Source of the DNA: Tilletiopsis washingtonensis
Taxonomy: Eukaryota; Basidiomycota; Exobasidiomycetes; Entylomatales
Direction: 5' to 3'
Length of the DNA stretch: 64,000 nucleotides
Assembly (NCBI RefSeq): GCF_003144115.1
Contig: NW_020312018.1
Span: forward strand, 186,001-250,000
Shown here: one piece after another, positions 47,504 to 58,500 of the stretch
How positions within the stretch are numbered: position 1 is the first letter of the stretch
How the letters are laid out: each line of letters starts with the position of its first letter
Made by a program: the position numbers and the translations under genes
Notes under the pieces: model-generated
What the model was told of the DNA's origin: nothing
The model's input: only the letters and a program-made list of their open reading frames with translations
The model's database searches: none

Positions 47504-47512
47504 ATCTGATAA
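47504..47512 (+). promoter_or_regulatory. GATA-factor-type site ATCTGATAA, distal
   Basis: Second copy of the same element, same orientation, midway between the GATA gene and MDM35 starts (1108 bp from each). It could serve either gene. Confidence 0.45.
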
Positions 47513-48619
47513 CTCCAGCTTATGTAAGCGCACGCCAAGCACGGCAAGCGGACGGCTCGGCCGGACGCCCGACGCTGCCCAGCGCAGATCATAGCTCCAC
47601 AGGCGCTGTTCGCGGGTCGCATGCATCATGCAGGATGGGTGTGAATGGATGGGCTCCCTGCCTGGGTTGCCTTCCGGAGGCGGAGCGAGGAGGATGCATC
47701 GCGCGCAGAGGCATGGCATCGCGAGCGTGAGATGGGTCACGTGCCGCGCGTCCTCGCTTCGCAGCGGTGCGGCGAAGAGAAACGCGCCTCGCCCGCCGTG
47801 CTTCCTCCTTCCCGACACCAACCCACGCCGGGCGCCGCTCTGTGAGCTGAGCGACCGGCGTGCACCTCTCGACCTGTGAGTATCTCGCCGACTCTGCGCC
47901 TCTCGCAGCACACGTCGTGCAGCCGGGCGCCGCCTGCGAACGAGCACGGCCGCGGGCCGGCGCCGGGCGTCGAGCGCAACAGCAGCAGCAGCCAGCACAG
48001 CACAGCAGCGCGCGCAGCAGGATGACCAACATACCAAATAGTTCACGCCGAGCGTACTAGCGCACTGAGTGACAAACCTTCATCTTTCAAAATTAGTCTT
48101 TTGCTCCTATCTGACCTTTGCGCCGCGCTGCTGTGCTGTTGCTGCTGCTGCTGCTGCGCGCTCTCGCCGTGGACGCTCGGAGATGCGGGCTGCAGACAGG
48201 TCGCTGACACCCTCTTGCTCCTGCCTAGACCCGCCGGCTGGTCTGCTGGACCCTGTGACGGCGTGGAATGTCATCGTGCTTGCTTGTTCCTTCTGTGTCT
48301 GTTGTGTGAAGGTTTCGCAGGTTGTCCGGCTGCTGCGCGATTGCGCTTGCACCCGCAGCGATGCGGCCGTCAGGGCGTGAGCGGTGGCCGTCTGTGGCTC
48401 TTCTTGCTGTCGATTCATCTTGTCAGAAGGCTGAGAGCTGTAGCCATAACTGCATTGCCGCACCGGAGCGGGCCGTCGTTAACGCGAGATCGAGATGGCG
48501 CGCAGCCGGCGCACAGGCCAAGCTGCTGAAAGATGAGCGCGTCTCGCTCGGCTGCTGCGCGTGTGTATGCGGCCGCGTTGCTCTCTTCTCACCCTCACAC
48601 CGCTCTGGCCGCCGCAGCC

Positions 48620-49398
48620 ATGTCTCAACCACAGAGCAGCCAGGCCTCGTCGTCGTCGGCAGGGCCTGCCGGCCTCGGGCTCATGTCGTCCATGTCGCCC
48701 GAGTGCACGCCGCTCAAGCACCGCTATGACTCCTGCTTCCACTCCTGGCTCGTCGACTACCTTGCCCTGCCTGGCTCGGGCACCGCGTCCGCCGCAGCGC
48801 AGCCCCAGGAGTCGTCATCGTCGTCGATGTGGGGCCGCGGAAAGAAGGAGCAGGCGCCGGCAGCAGGGCAGGACGAGGCGGCGAAGCGCCAGAGCCTCAA
48901 GGAGCGGCTCGACGGCGAGTGCGGCGGCATGTGGGAGGAGTACCGGAAATGCGTCACGGTGAGTAGATCTCGGCAGGCAGCAGGGCGGTGCACGGCGGCT
49001 GTATGCCACACCTGAAGGCTCTCGTGCCTTTACTTGGCTGCCCGACTGCACATGACCGGCACAGCTCTGCCGATGGACAGGACAGAGGCGAAGACTGCGA
49101 GCGGTCCGGCCATCTCGACGATGCTCCTTCTTGCTCTTGCACGCGAGCTTGACTGTCTGTCACACGGTACCGTGACGCTGCGAGACGGCCGAGCGCAGAC
49201 GGAAGCCCCGGCAGATGCACAGAAACGGAAGAGCTGACGCTCCTCCTCCAGCGGGCTGTCTCGGAGAAGCAACTCGATGGACTGATCGCCGAGGCACGCG
49301 CCCACAACCCCTTCCCCTTTCCGCATGAGCGCGCACCCGGCGAGGTGCCGAGCGAGCCGTTCCCATTCGCCTCGGCGCCCGGTGCTAAGGGTCCATGA
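48620..49398 (+). CDS. MDM35: Mdm35 homologue (twin CX9C, TRIAP1 family)
   Basis: Mdm35 sits in the mitochondrial intermembrane space, where it partners Ups1/Ups2 to carry phosphatidic acid and phosphatidylserine between membranes; it is imported by the Mia40 disulfide relay. Exons 48620-48958 and 49252-49398 (intron 293 nt) give 161 residues, almost twice the yeast protein (86). SPECTPLKHRYDSCFHSWL provides the first CX9C, and ECGGMWEEYRKC the second. The extra length is a 55-residue Ser/Ala/Gly/Lys/Gln-rich insertion between the helices and a short N-terminal extension. The second exon (RAVSEKQLDGLIAEA, then HNPFPFPHE) supplies the usual C-terminal tail. The ATG is the first in the frame after a leader ending CACACCGCTCTGGCC. 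Confidence 0.88.
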
Positions 49399-49902
49399 GA
49401 GGAATGCACGGTGTGGAAGGAGCGATGCGAGCGTGCGCTGGCATGCAGCCTTGGTCTTATGCGCCTGCTTCGTGTGCCGAGCTACGAGGAGCTACATGCG
49501 CCTGGCTGCGCCCGCCGCCCCGACTGTGCCGGCTCCAGTGCGCGTCCACCTCATCGCACAGGCCTGGAGGGCGCGAACAGATGCTTGAGTGGCCATCGGT
49601 GGATGGAGAGAATGAATACAGCGTGAGGAAGGGGAGTGACTGAGCAAGGGAGAGGGACCGCGCGTATCGTGGCGCGGAACAGAAGCGAGGCCGAGAAGGC
49701 GGCGCAGTGGGATGCAGCACGGACGCCGTGAAGGGGGGCGCGCAGAGCTATGAGGCCGCATATATAGGGTGACGGAGTGGGACAGTGCTGCAGGGAGTGA
49801 GCGAGGGCGTGAGAGAGAAGGGTCGTGAGAGCGGGTGGAAGCAGTCGGTAGCGCCGAGTGAGAGGAGGCGAGGAGAGATATGGGGAAATGAGGAGTCCGG
49901 GA
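49399..49902. other. Convergent intergenic region with TATA-like box
   Basis: 504 bp between the stops of MDM35 and the Ras GEF gene. TATATA at 49761-49766 is followed on the plus strand by a purine-rich (GAG/GTG) run to about 49885. No coding frame is supportable. Confidence 0.5.
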
Positions 49903-52900
49903 TCAGGCGAAGAAGCCCTTGATCTTGCTCGACGTGAGCGCAGCCGGTCCGGTCTGTGCGCGAGGCTCGACCTGCAGCGAGCGCTGGTACATCTCCTCCT
50001 CGTCGAGGAGCGGCAGGTCGACGATGAGGCGCTCGACGCTGGTGTTGGCGCGCGCCATGCCGCGCTCGTGCTGCTGGCAGCGCACGATGGCCATGACGGC
50101 CTCGTCCATGAGGCTGAACTTGCGCCAGTGCACCATGTCGTCGCTCGCGCGCTTCGACGGGTTGCCGTCGGAGAGCGAGAGGATGTCCTGCAGATGCACG
50201 CCGCTGCGAGGGGTGTCAGTGCGGACCGCGAACTGGACTGGTGTGCGCAGACTCACAGGTAAGGGATGGTGCGGCCCTCGGAGTTCTCGAGCGCAAGACG
50301 GTAGGCGGCGAAGCTGCGATCGCTGCCCATCAGGCGCGCGAGCGAGAGGTACACCTTGTTGACGGCCTTGCCGTTGAGCAGCTCGCGCGTGTGCTTGAGG
50401 CGATGCACCGAGGCGTTGCCGAGGCCGGCGAGCACGGCGTGCAGCGTGTTGTAGTTGTTGCTGTGCCGCAGGATCGCAGCGATGCTCATGAACTTCTCCA
50501 GCATGCGTGCGCGGTGCTTGATCTTGCCCTGCACGAGGATCATCGTGCACACCCAGGCGGAGACGTAGTTGAAGTGCGCAATCGAGCGCGCGACCGGCCC
50601 GTTCTTCTCGCGCAGCTCGCGCGAGGCAAGGATGTGTCGCAGCAAGTCGCGTGGCCGGATGGCGCAGAAGAGGTTCCACTCGATGCGCGTCAGCTCGGCT
50701 GCGATCACCTCCTCGTCGGTGTCCGCCAGTGCATTCGAGATGCCGCGCAGTGCCGTCTTGCGCGCGTTCGTCAGGCCCTCTGGCGTGGCAGCCACGGCGG
50801 AGTTGACGTTGGCCGGCGGCGGCGCCAGGGCCGTGTCGGACGCCGACTGTTGAGCAGGGTAGCCGCCGGACACGCCAGACGAGGCCGCGTGCGGAGCGCT
50901 GCTGATGCTGGCAGCCGCAGACTTGACGCCACTGTCGCTCGATGTCTGCGCGTCCGAGTAGCTGTAGTCGCGGTGCTCCAAGGAGGGTCGCGAGAGCTGA
51001 GCCGAATCGATCGCCGAGCCACTGGCTGCCGAGCTGTCGGAGTATGCCCGCGAGCGCAGCACCTCCTGCGAGCTGTTGTCCATGCTGTACGAGCCGGACT
51101 GGGAGCTGGCGACCAGGGTGCTGCTCGAGGGCGCCAGCGTCTGGCCGTCGGCGCCAAGCAGAGAGGGGCGCACGGGCGGCACATCGGCCGCGACGGAGCG
51201 CGGCTTGTCGTTGTCCTGGTTCTTGCTCCATGCGGCATCAGGGTCGGGCGCGAAGCGAAGTGCTTCGAGGTGCGGCTGCAGAGGGCTGGCGATGTGCATG
51301 GTAGACGGGTGCTGCAGCAGGCGCTGGAAGAAGTCGCACAGCTCGCTGTACGTGTCCGGCGCCGACAGGTCGCCAGGGTAGTCTTGCATCCAGTCGCCAA
51401 GCATGGCAGTCAATCTGAGACGGGTAGTGGTCAGCACAAGCGCTGCATGGCAACATCACAGGAGAACTTACCTCATCAGCGAGAAGCGAATCATTACGCC
51501 GTCCGAGCGCTCGCTGCTCGACAGAGCATCGAAGCGCGCAACAAGCTGGCGCAGCAGCTCGATAGGCCGTGCGAAGCCGCGGTAGAAGACCATGAACATG
51601 AGCAGGAAGCGCTCGTCGTCGCCCGACACGGCTGCAAAGAAGAGCTTCTCCCACAGCTCCTCGATGGAGACGTAGCCGCCGGCAGTCTTTGCGCTCTGCA
51701 GGCCGAGCTGAGCCTTCGAGATGCTCTGCTGCAGCGCTGCCTCGTCTTCCGAGTTGCTGCCGGTGAGCGAAGGAGCATCGACCGACATCGTCGTGGCATC
51801 GCTGAGCTTGCGCGCGGTGTTGCGCACGTCGTGTCCGCTCGACTGTGCAGCGCCCTGCGTCGCACGCGAGAAGCCTGGGTTCTCGTTGCTCGAAGAGTAG
51901 CCGGCGGAGCTGAGAGCCGGGCTGTTCTGCTGACTCGCCGAGGACGTCCGGCTCGAGTCAAGAGAGGCGGTCGTGGCATCGCTCATCTTTCGCGAGCTCG
52001 AGCCAGGGCCCGTGGTCGATGCCGAGCCGTGCAGCTGCTGCAGCTGGTGGGCAGCGGGATCGAAGGCAGCCTTGCGTCCGGCTCGCGCCTTGGCCACCTC
52101 CTTGACGAGGTAGGAAAAGCAGTCGCGCATGCGCTTCTTGCCCTCCTCGCTCTGGTCGCTGCACTCGGCCAGGCCGACATTGTACACTGCAGCCATGTCC
52201 GAGGCGTAGTAGGGGTCGACGGCCTTTGGGAAGCTCTCCGACTTGCACGCCAGCATCACGGTGCTGAGGCTGTGCATCGCGAAGTTCTCGAGAAGCTCAG
52301 ACATGCCGCGGAACGAGGAGATCTGCGCCGCGTCGTAGCAGAGGATGATGGCGTCGATGTGCGGCAGGAACTTCGGCCATGCGAAGCGCTTGCTGGGACC
52401 GTTGAGCAGCACCGATGCATCGATCTCCAGCACCTCAATCGTGCGTTGCTCCTGGTCGACGATGCAGATCGTCGAGTGCGACGCAATCTTCTCCGACAGG
52501 ACGTTCGGCTTCGACAGGCCAAACTGCCGCAGGCCCTTCTTGATGACGGTCGTCTTGCCCGCGCCTTGGTGGCCCACCACGGCAATGACGAAGCTGGCGT
52601 GCGACTTTGGCGGGTGCTGCACCTGCTGCAGCAGACTGGCGGTGCTGCCGCTGCGGCTGCGCGCGCCCGCACTGGCCGAGCCGGCCGGCGTAGCAGCGCC
52701 GCCAGGTGCACTGCTGGTGCCTGTTCCGCCTGCCGCGCTCAGAGCTGCGCCTGCGGAGCTGGCTGGCGTACTGCTGCTTGACGCGCTGCGCTCCGTCGAG
52801 TCTGCGGTGTGCGCGGACGGACCACCCACAGCCAACGCAACACTGCGCCGGAGCTGCTGGTTCTGCCGCGCATTCAGCTCGCCGTCGCCGCCGCTGAGGC

Positions 52901-55346
52901 CTGTGCGCGACTTGTCCGGCGCCGAGCCGCTCAAAGATGGCGCCGTCGTTGCGAGCGAGGTGCGCGTGGCCGCACTCGGCGCCTCACTCTGCCCAGAATT
53001 GTCGACCGGCGATGATCCAGCAGGCGTAGACGAGCTGTCTCCCGCTTGGACGCCCAGCAGAGCTGAAGGATCGTCGCTGCCGTCGTGATCCTCTTCGCTG
53101 CGTGCGACGCCCTCGAGGCCAGGCACAACCATCTCGTTGCAGAGCATCGAGCGCGGGCGAGCGCGGGCCTGCACGCTGAAGCGACCTGCTGAAGACGGGG
53201 ACGATGCTGCAGGGACAGCGCCGACTGTGGCGCCACGCGGACGCCCGCGGATCGTGCCATTCGGCCCGAGCGACGATGGCTCGAGCTTCGGCGGCGTCTG
53301 CGGCGGCGCGTCTTCCTCCTTCGTCGGCGGCAGAGGCGCACCACTGCCAGACGAGCTGGACGAGCGGCGGCTGATGGCCGGGCGCGTCGAGGGTGGCTGC
53401 AGGCTTGAACTTCCGTCGCGGGAGCGATAGCTCGGCGTCTGACTCGTACTGCGGCCAGCGTGGCCGGCATCGCGCCCATCCTGCGCGTCCATGTCGAGCG
53501 CAGCCTGGCTCAAGCTCTGGCTGCGCGTCCTGCCACGGTCTGCAGCGCCACTGCTGCGCGAGTCTGGCAGGTCCTTGGGCGGCGGCGGTGGCGGCATCGA
53601 AGGTGTGGGACGAGGCGGCGGCAGCGCGCTGTAGCGGGCGACGCGATGGTACCCGTCGCTCGGCTTGACGAACATGCGTGAGGCAGTCGGGCTCGTCAGG
53701 CTGGGCATGAAGGAGGCGTTGGGCGAGGTCGGTGACGGCAGTGGCGAGTCGAGCGTGGGCACGCTGCTGATGGACGAGTCGGGCGACTGGTACATGCCGG
53801 GTCCCCATTCTGCCGACTGCGTCCGTGCCGTCGAGGGAGTGCGTGCGGGCGAGGAGGAGTCGCGGGCTCCTGCCGGCGAGTAGTCGCGATATCGCTGGCC
53901 ATCCAGTGCGTCCTGGCGCAGCGTTGCTGAGGAAGCCATCTCGGAGGGACGAGGCGACACGCGGAGCCAATTTGTCAGGCCTCCGTCTTCGGACATGCGC
54001 CGGCTGCCAAGGGCATCCTGCTCGTCCAGGCCGTCGTCGGGCGCATCGTCGAGTGACAGCATGGAGACGAGGCGCTCGGGAGAGCTGCTCCCGCTCTCCG
54101 GGCTCAGGGCGGCGTCGTAGAAGGAGTCGGAGCTGCTGATGGCCCCGGGTGTCACCGCCCTGACCTCTGGCGCGTTCGTGCCACTATGTGTGGCCGTCGA
54201 TGGAGAGAGTCTGCGAGCGCGTCGCAGCCGGCCGGGCAGCGGCGACCCCGCATCTGCGTCCTTCGAGCTGCTCGGCCAGGCCTGATCGTCGCTGCTATCA
54301 GAGCCCTCCTCGCTGTCGTCGCGGGTGGGATCTTCCTCCGCCCCATGCTGCCGCTGTGCATCCGTGCTTTGCCGCTTGATCTGCCGTTTGCGCACCTGCT
54401 CGCGGAGCAAACGGCGCCTCCGCCTTGCTCGGGCAGCATCACGGATCGCAGCATCTGCTGGGCTGCCCAGCTCCTCCTGCGACGCCTCTGCATCGCCTTC
54501 GCCTTCGCCCGAAGAGGATGGCTCGCCTGTCGGGGGCGCGTCCGCAGTCTCGTCGCTGTCCCTGCGAGGCGCGTCGGGCACTTCGCTGATCTGCGAGCTC
54601 GAGGTGACATCGCTGTGTCCGGTCGCTGCGCGCGCGTCCGCGACCGAGCTCGGGCCAGTGTGTGCATCGATAATGCCCGTCTGACTGCCGCGTCCTGACA
54701 CACCAGAATGAGACTCGGCCGAGACGGCGGAGCCAGTGCTGGCGCCTTTGCGGTGCAGCGTGGCGCCTTGCCGCGATGCACCGGCCTCAACGTCGGCCTG
54801 CGCACGCCGAGGCGTCGCTTCAGACTCGACCGCCGGCGCGCCGCTCGCATTCGGCAGCGCGCCACGCGAGGTGGCACTCGAGCGGGAGCTGGAGCGAGAC
54901 ACTGCCGCGCTCAGCTCGAGCGGCACATCGGCGAGCTGCATCGGAGATCCTGAAGGCGCCGAGGCACCCAAAGACAGAGCCTCAGCGAAGCGCCGATCCT
55001 CCTCGGCTACCTCCTGGTCCAAGCCGAAGACCGGCGAGCCATGCAGCTGCGCGCTTGCATCGCTGGCTTTTGGCGGAGAGGCGGAGGTCGAGGGGGTGTG
55101 GCGCAAGCCAGGTGCACGGACCGAGTTGGTCGAGCGCAGGCGCGGCACGGGCGGAGGCGCCTCGATGGACGAGGACGACGGAGCGGACGAGTCTGCGCTC
55201 GGCCCGCTGAGCTTGCGCGTGCGATTCTGCCAGAACGCCAGCGCTGGCGGGCGCCGCTTCTCGGGCGTCGCTGCTGTGCTAGACGCAGACGCAGCGGCCG
55301 TCGCATCGGGCGCCGCAGCGCCCGCGGCTGAATGCGCAGACGGCAT
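49903..55346 (-). CDS. Ras guanine nucleotide exchange factor (CDC25 type) with P-loop GTPase-like domain
   Basis: CDC25-type GEFs load Ras-family GTPases with GTP at membranes. Exons 55346-51472, 51414-50257 and 50203-49903 (introns 57 and 53 nt) encode 1777 residues. The first 900 are Ser/Pro-rich and disordered, with short charged and proline-rich segments (for example PPPPPPKDLPD) that could bind SH3 domains. Residues about 915-1125 form a P-loop fold: VVGHQGAGKTTVIKKG (Walker A), VLEIDA, FLPHIDAIILCYD, STVMLACKSES. The DxxG and NKxD motifs of true GTPases are not present in normal form. Next is RasGEF_N at about 1222-1310 (YVSIEELWEKLFFAAVSGD, FLLMFMVFYRGFARPIELL) and the catalytic RasGEF domain at about 1520-1740 (ELTRIEWNLFCAIRPRDLL, AHFNYVSAWV, FMSIAAILRHSNNYNTLHAV, TIPYLGVHLQDILSL). 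An in-frame stop shortly upstream fixes the ATG. Confidence 0.9.
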
Positions 55347-55427
55347 CGGCACGCCGAATCTCGCGCAGGCTCACAGCGGAGCTGTGGCACGGCTCGCGGC
55401 AGGGAACGCGGATCTCGATAAGGCTGG

Positions 55428-55515
55428 CTGTAGGAGCCCGTGTCAGCGAGCTGCTGTCGCGTGCCGTGCGCAGCTGGCCTGGCCTGCTCTCCGAAGTGGT
55501 GATGTGAACACTCAC
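55428..55515 (-). other. Predicted 5' UTR intron of the Ras GEF gene
   Basis: On the minus strand a CATAG|GTGAGTG donor starts at 55515; a GCTGAC branch motif and CTCCTACAG acceptor end the 88-nt intron at 55428, 81 bp before the ATG. The signals match the coding introns. Confidence 0.55.
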
Positions 55516-58500
55516 CTATGATGGCAGGCCGCTGAGCTCAGGAACGATGACAGGAGCGCAGGACTGCGCCTGCGGTGCGCCAGCTGAGTGCGCGGAGCTG
55601 CTCTGGGCAGCAGCGAGGAGTGCGCGACAGGAGCGCCGCGATGAGGGTATCAAGATCCGCTCCGGTCCGAGAGAGGCGTCGAGCAGGCAGCGCACGCGGG
55701 CCGACGAGAGACAGGTGCCGCCTGACTCGCAGCTGCGCGAGAAGCCGGGCGTGAGGGAGCGGTGCGGCCGAGCGGCGCGCGTGGCAGGTCGTGCAGGGCG
55801 TGCGACGTGCACGAAGAGTGGAGTGAGTGAGTATGGTGGAAGCCGGCAAAGATGGTGGTGCGCGGCAGAGGCGGTGGAGCGGAAGGGCGATGCTGCTGCT
55901 CGTCGTCGCCGTCGACTCGAGCATCACGCGGCCGCCGCGTGCGCACAGGCGCAGCAACAGCAGGCAGCGCGTCGGTCAGCAGCAGCTCCGCCGTCGCCGG
56001 CTGCGTGTCGCGCCGCCGCGCGCGGCCCCTCAGCCGGCGGCGACGCGCGCGCGCGGGCCTCTCGTCGCCTGCCGCGCCAGCGTCCAGCACAGCCCGCCTT
56101 GGCTGCGCGCCTCCTCTCGCCTGACTTTGACTCGCTGCTCGCGTGCGCTGCCCGCCGCACCGGCACCCCAAAGTGCACTCTGCGCTGTGCCTTGCTGCTT
56201 CGGCACCCCTGTTGCTCCCGCACTGGCCGGCGGCCGGTGTGCTGCTGCTGCGATGCTCCCGGCGCTGCGTGCGTGCCGCTCTGGGAGCTGAAAGGCGGCT
56301 CTGAGCGGCTGCCCCTCGCGCGGCGCGCGGCCCGTCGTTGCTTTCCTGCCAGCCTGCCGCGCGGCACGGCCTCTGCCATGCCCTGCCATGGTCCCTCCTT
56401 GCCGCCTCTCTGTTGCTCTCGCCGATCCCTCTCGCGGCGTCTCGTTCGCAGCATGCAGCGCTGCACTTGCCGCTGCTGCTCGCTGCACCCTGATGGCGGC
56501 GGCGGCGGCGAGGCCCGGCGCCCGGCACGCGCTGCGGAAGCTCATCCAGCCGCCTCTTCCCACTCCGAGCCGCCGGCCACGCGCAGCGCGCTCAAGGAGG
56601 TGTTGCTCGCGCGGAGTTGGCGCTTGAGACGTCTTACGGCGGGAGTCGCACGCGCGGGGCCCGCTGCTGTGCTGTGCGAGGCGGCGCTCTCGCACGGCAG
56701 CGCCGCCTCTCGTCCGAGCAGAGCCCTTCTCTGCACCTTGCCAGGGCCCGCGCCGGGCAAACGGGAGCGGACGGAGCATCAAGTGCAGCGTGGGGAACCC
56801 TAGCGACGACGCACCGAACGCAGCACCGTCCGACGCACCTGCAGCGCGCCCGGCGCTTTTGCCGACGCCCCCACGCTCGGGGCTCAGGCCGCAGGGTGCC
56901 GCAGCTGCGGCACGGTGCGCACACGCGAGCCACGTCTGCTGCCTTTGCCGTCGACGCAGGCCGCGCGAAAGCGTCGAGTGATGGCGGCGAGACGAGGCAC
57001 GTCCGAACCGGAGCTTGCTCTCCCGAGCTGCGCGCCGGAGCCCGGAACAGGCCGGGAGTGGCTCAGCCAGGCACGACAGGCAGCGGCTGCGCCCCTGGGG
57101 CTGGCCTGGGAGCTTCTGGCCGCTGACGGCGGGTGCCAGAGAAGGAGGCGAGCGACGGTGAGCTCACAGCAGCGGCTCACCGCAGCAGTCTTAGTGAGCG
57201 AAGATCAGGCCATCCGCTCGCTGCCGCACACGGCATGCGATCTCTGACCCTTCGCTGGGCCTCGCTCGAAGCAACGTCTGCTGAGGCCGGATCTGGCGTG
57301 GACGCGGAGGCCGCCGCGTCCGGTGTCGCGCGTGCCGCCGCGCGCTGCTGCGTGCGGTCCGCGCCGCTGTCAGGGACCCCCTCCGTCGCGGGACAAGCAG
57401 GCGAGTGCGTGGGAGAGACGCTAGGGCAGCGGCCGCAGCAGCAAGGGCTGCGCAAGTCGAGCGAGCCTCAGCAATCGACGAATGCGAAGGCTCAAGGGCA
57501 GCGACGGTCGCACGTCTGGACGATCCTGGGCCCTGAGCGCCGCTCGGCGTTCCGACCGTTGTGCCTGCAGTCGTCTGGGCACCTGCTCCTGATGACGCGC
57601 CGCCGATGCTTCTCTCGGTCGTACGATGGAGAGCGGCGGATCACGCAGGGGCAGGGTCAACGTGACCGCTGCTGCTGAGATCGCTCGACGACGCCGTCTT
57701 TCCTCATTGATTCTCGTGGCTCCGACTGGCATGTCGTCGACCTCCAGGCATGCTCGAACAATAAGAATCGACCGCCCGTCCGTGATCGCCGGCTCGAACG
57801 GCAGGCCCATCGGCCGACGAGCGAGCCAGACAGCGTCCTGTCCTCCTCCAACAGCCTCGGATGCATTCCAGTCGGCGCTTGTCGCCCTGCTGTCCCACCT
57901 TGCAGACGTCCATCGCCGGTCGGCGTCAAAATCTGACCTGTCCGCTGTGCGGCCGCAATTCCCAGCATCTCAGCTTCCGATACATCTTGCAGCGTGAGGA
58001 CATCCGGCGTAAATGCCGAAGGACAGACATGAGAGCACGAGCAGCCTCAGAGCGGGGCCTGTTGGTGTAGGTCCAGCTGCCGGCGCCGCCTCCGTCGCGG
58101 AGGTGGCGCTGCGGCGCCGGCGTTCGCGCCGAGACATGATCATCGGGGGGCCTGGGCGTGCACGTGTGGTGGAGATGCACACTGCATGCCGATAGACGGA
58201 CGGACAGACGACCTCAGAGGTCAAGAGTCCGCCTCGCAGCGGTCCATGTCAAGGCGGAGCCGGCTCGCGCGCTTGCTGTGCTGCGGCGTGCGTGCGCACA
58301 TGCATTGGTTTGGCGGCCCGCTCTGCGCGCGAAGGCGGAGCGCAGCATGAGGCAGCACCGAAGCCACGAGGAGTCCTCAGCGCCCAGCAGAGCGTGGCGG
58401 CAGCGCCACAATTTTCTCGGCGCGCGACGCAAGTGAGTCTGCGGCAACAGCGCGCGACGAACGCACGCTTCTCTGCGCTCTCCTTTGTCTCAGCGCCATC

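Larger units (their letters stand above)
46397..48619. promoter_or_regulatory. Divergent regulatory region, GATA factor / MDM35
   Basis: 2223 bp between start codons with no supportable gene. It carries two copies of ATCTGATAA (annotated separately). The sequence from about 48040 to 48120 is locally AT-richer than the rest and lies upstream of a CTG-rich stretch. Open frames here are on both strands and look composition-driven. Confidence 0.5.
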
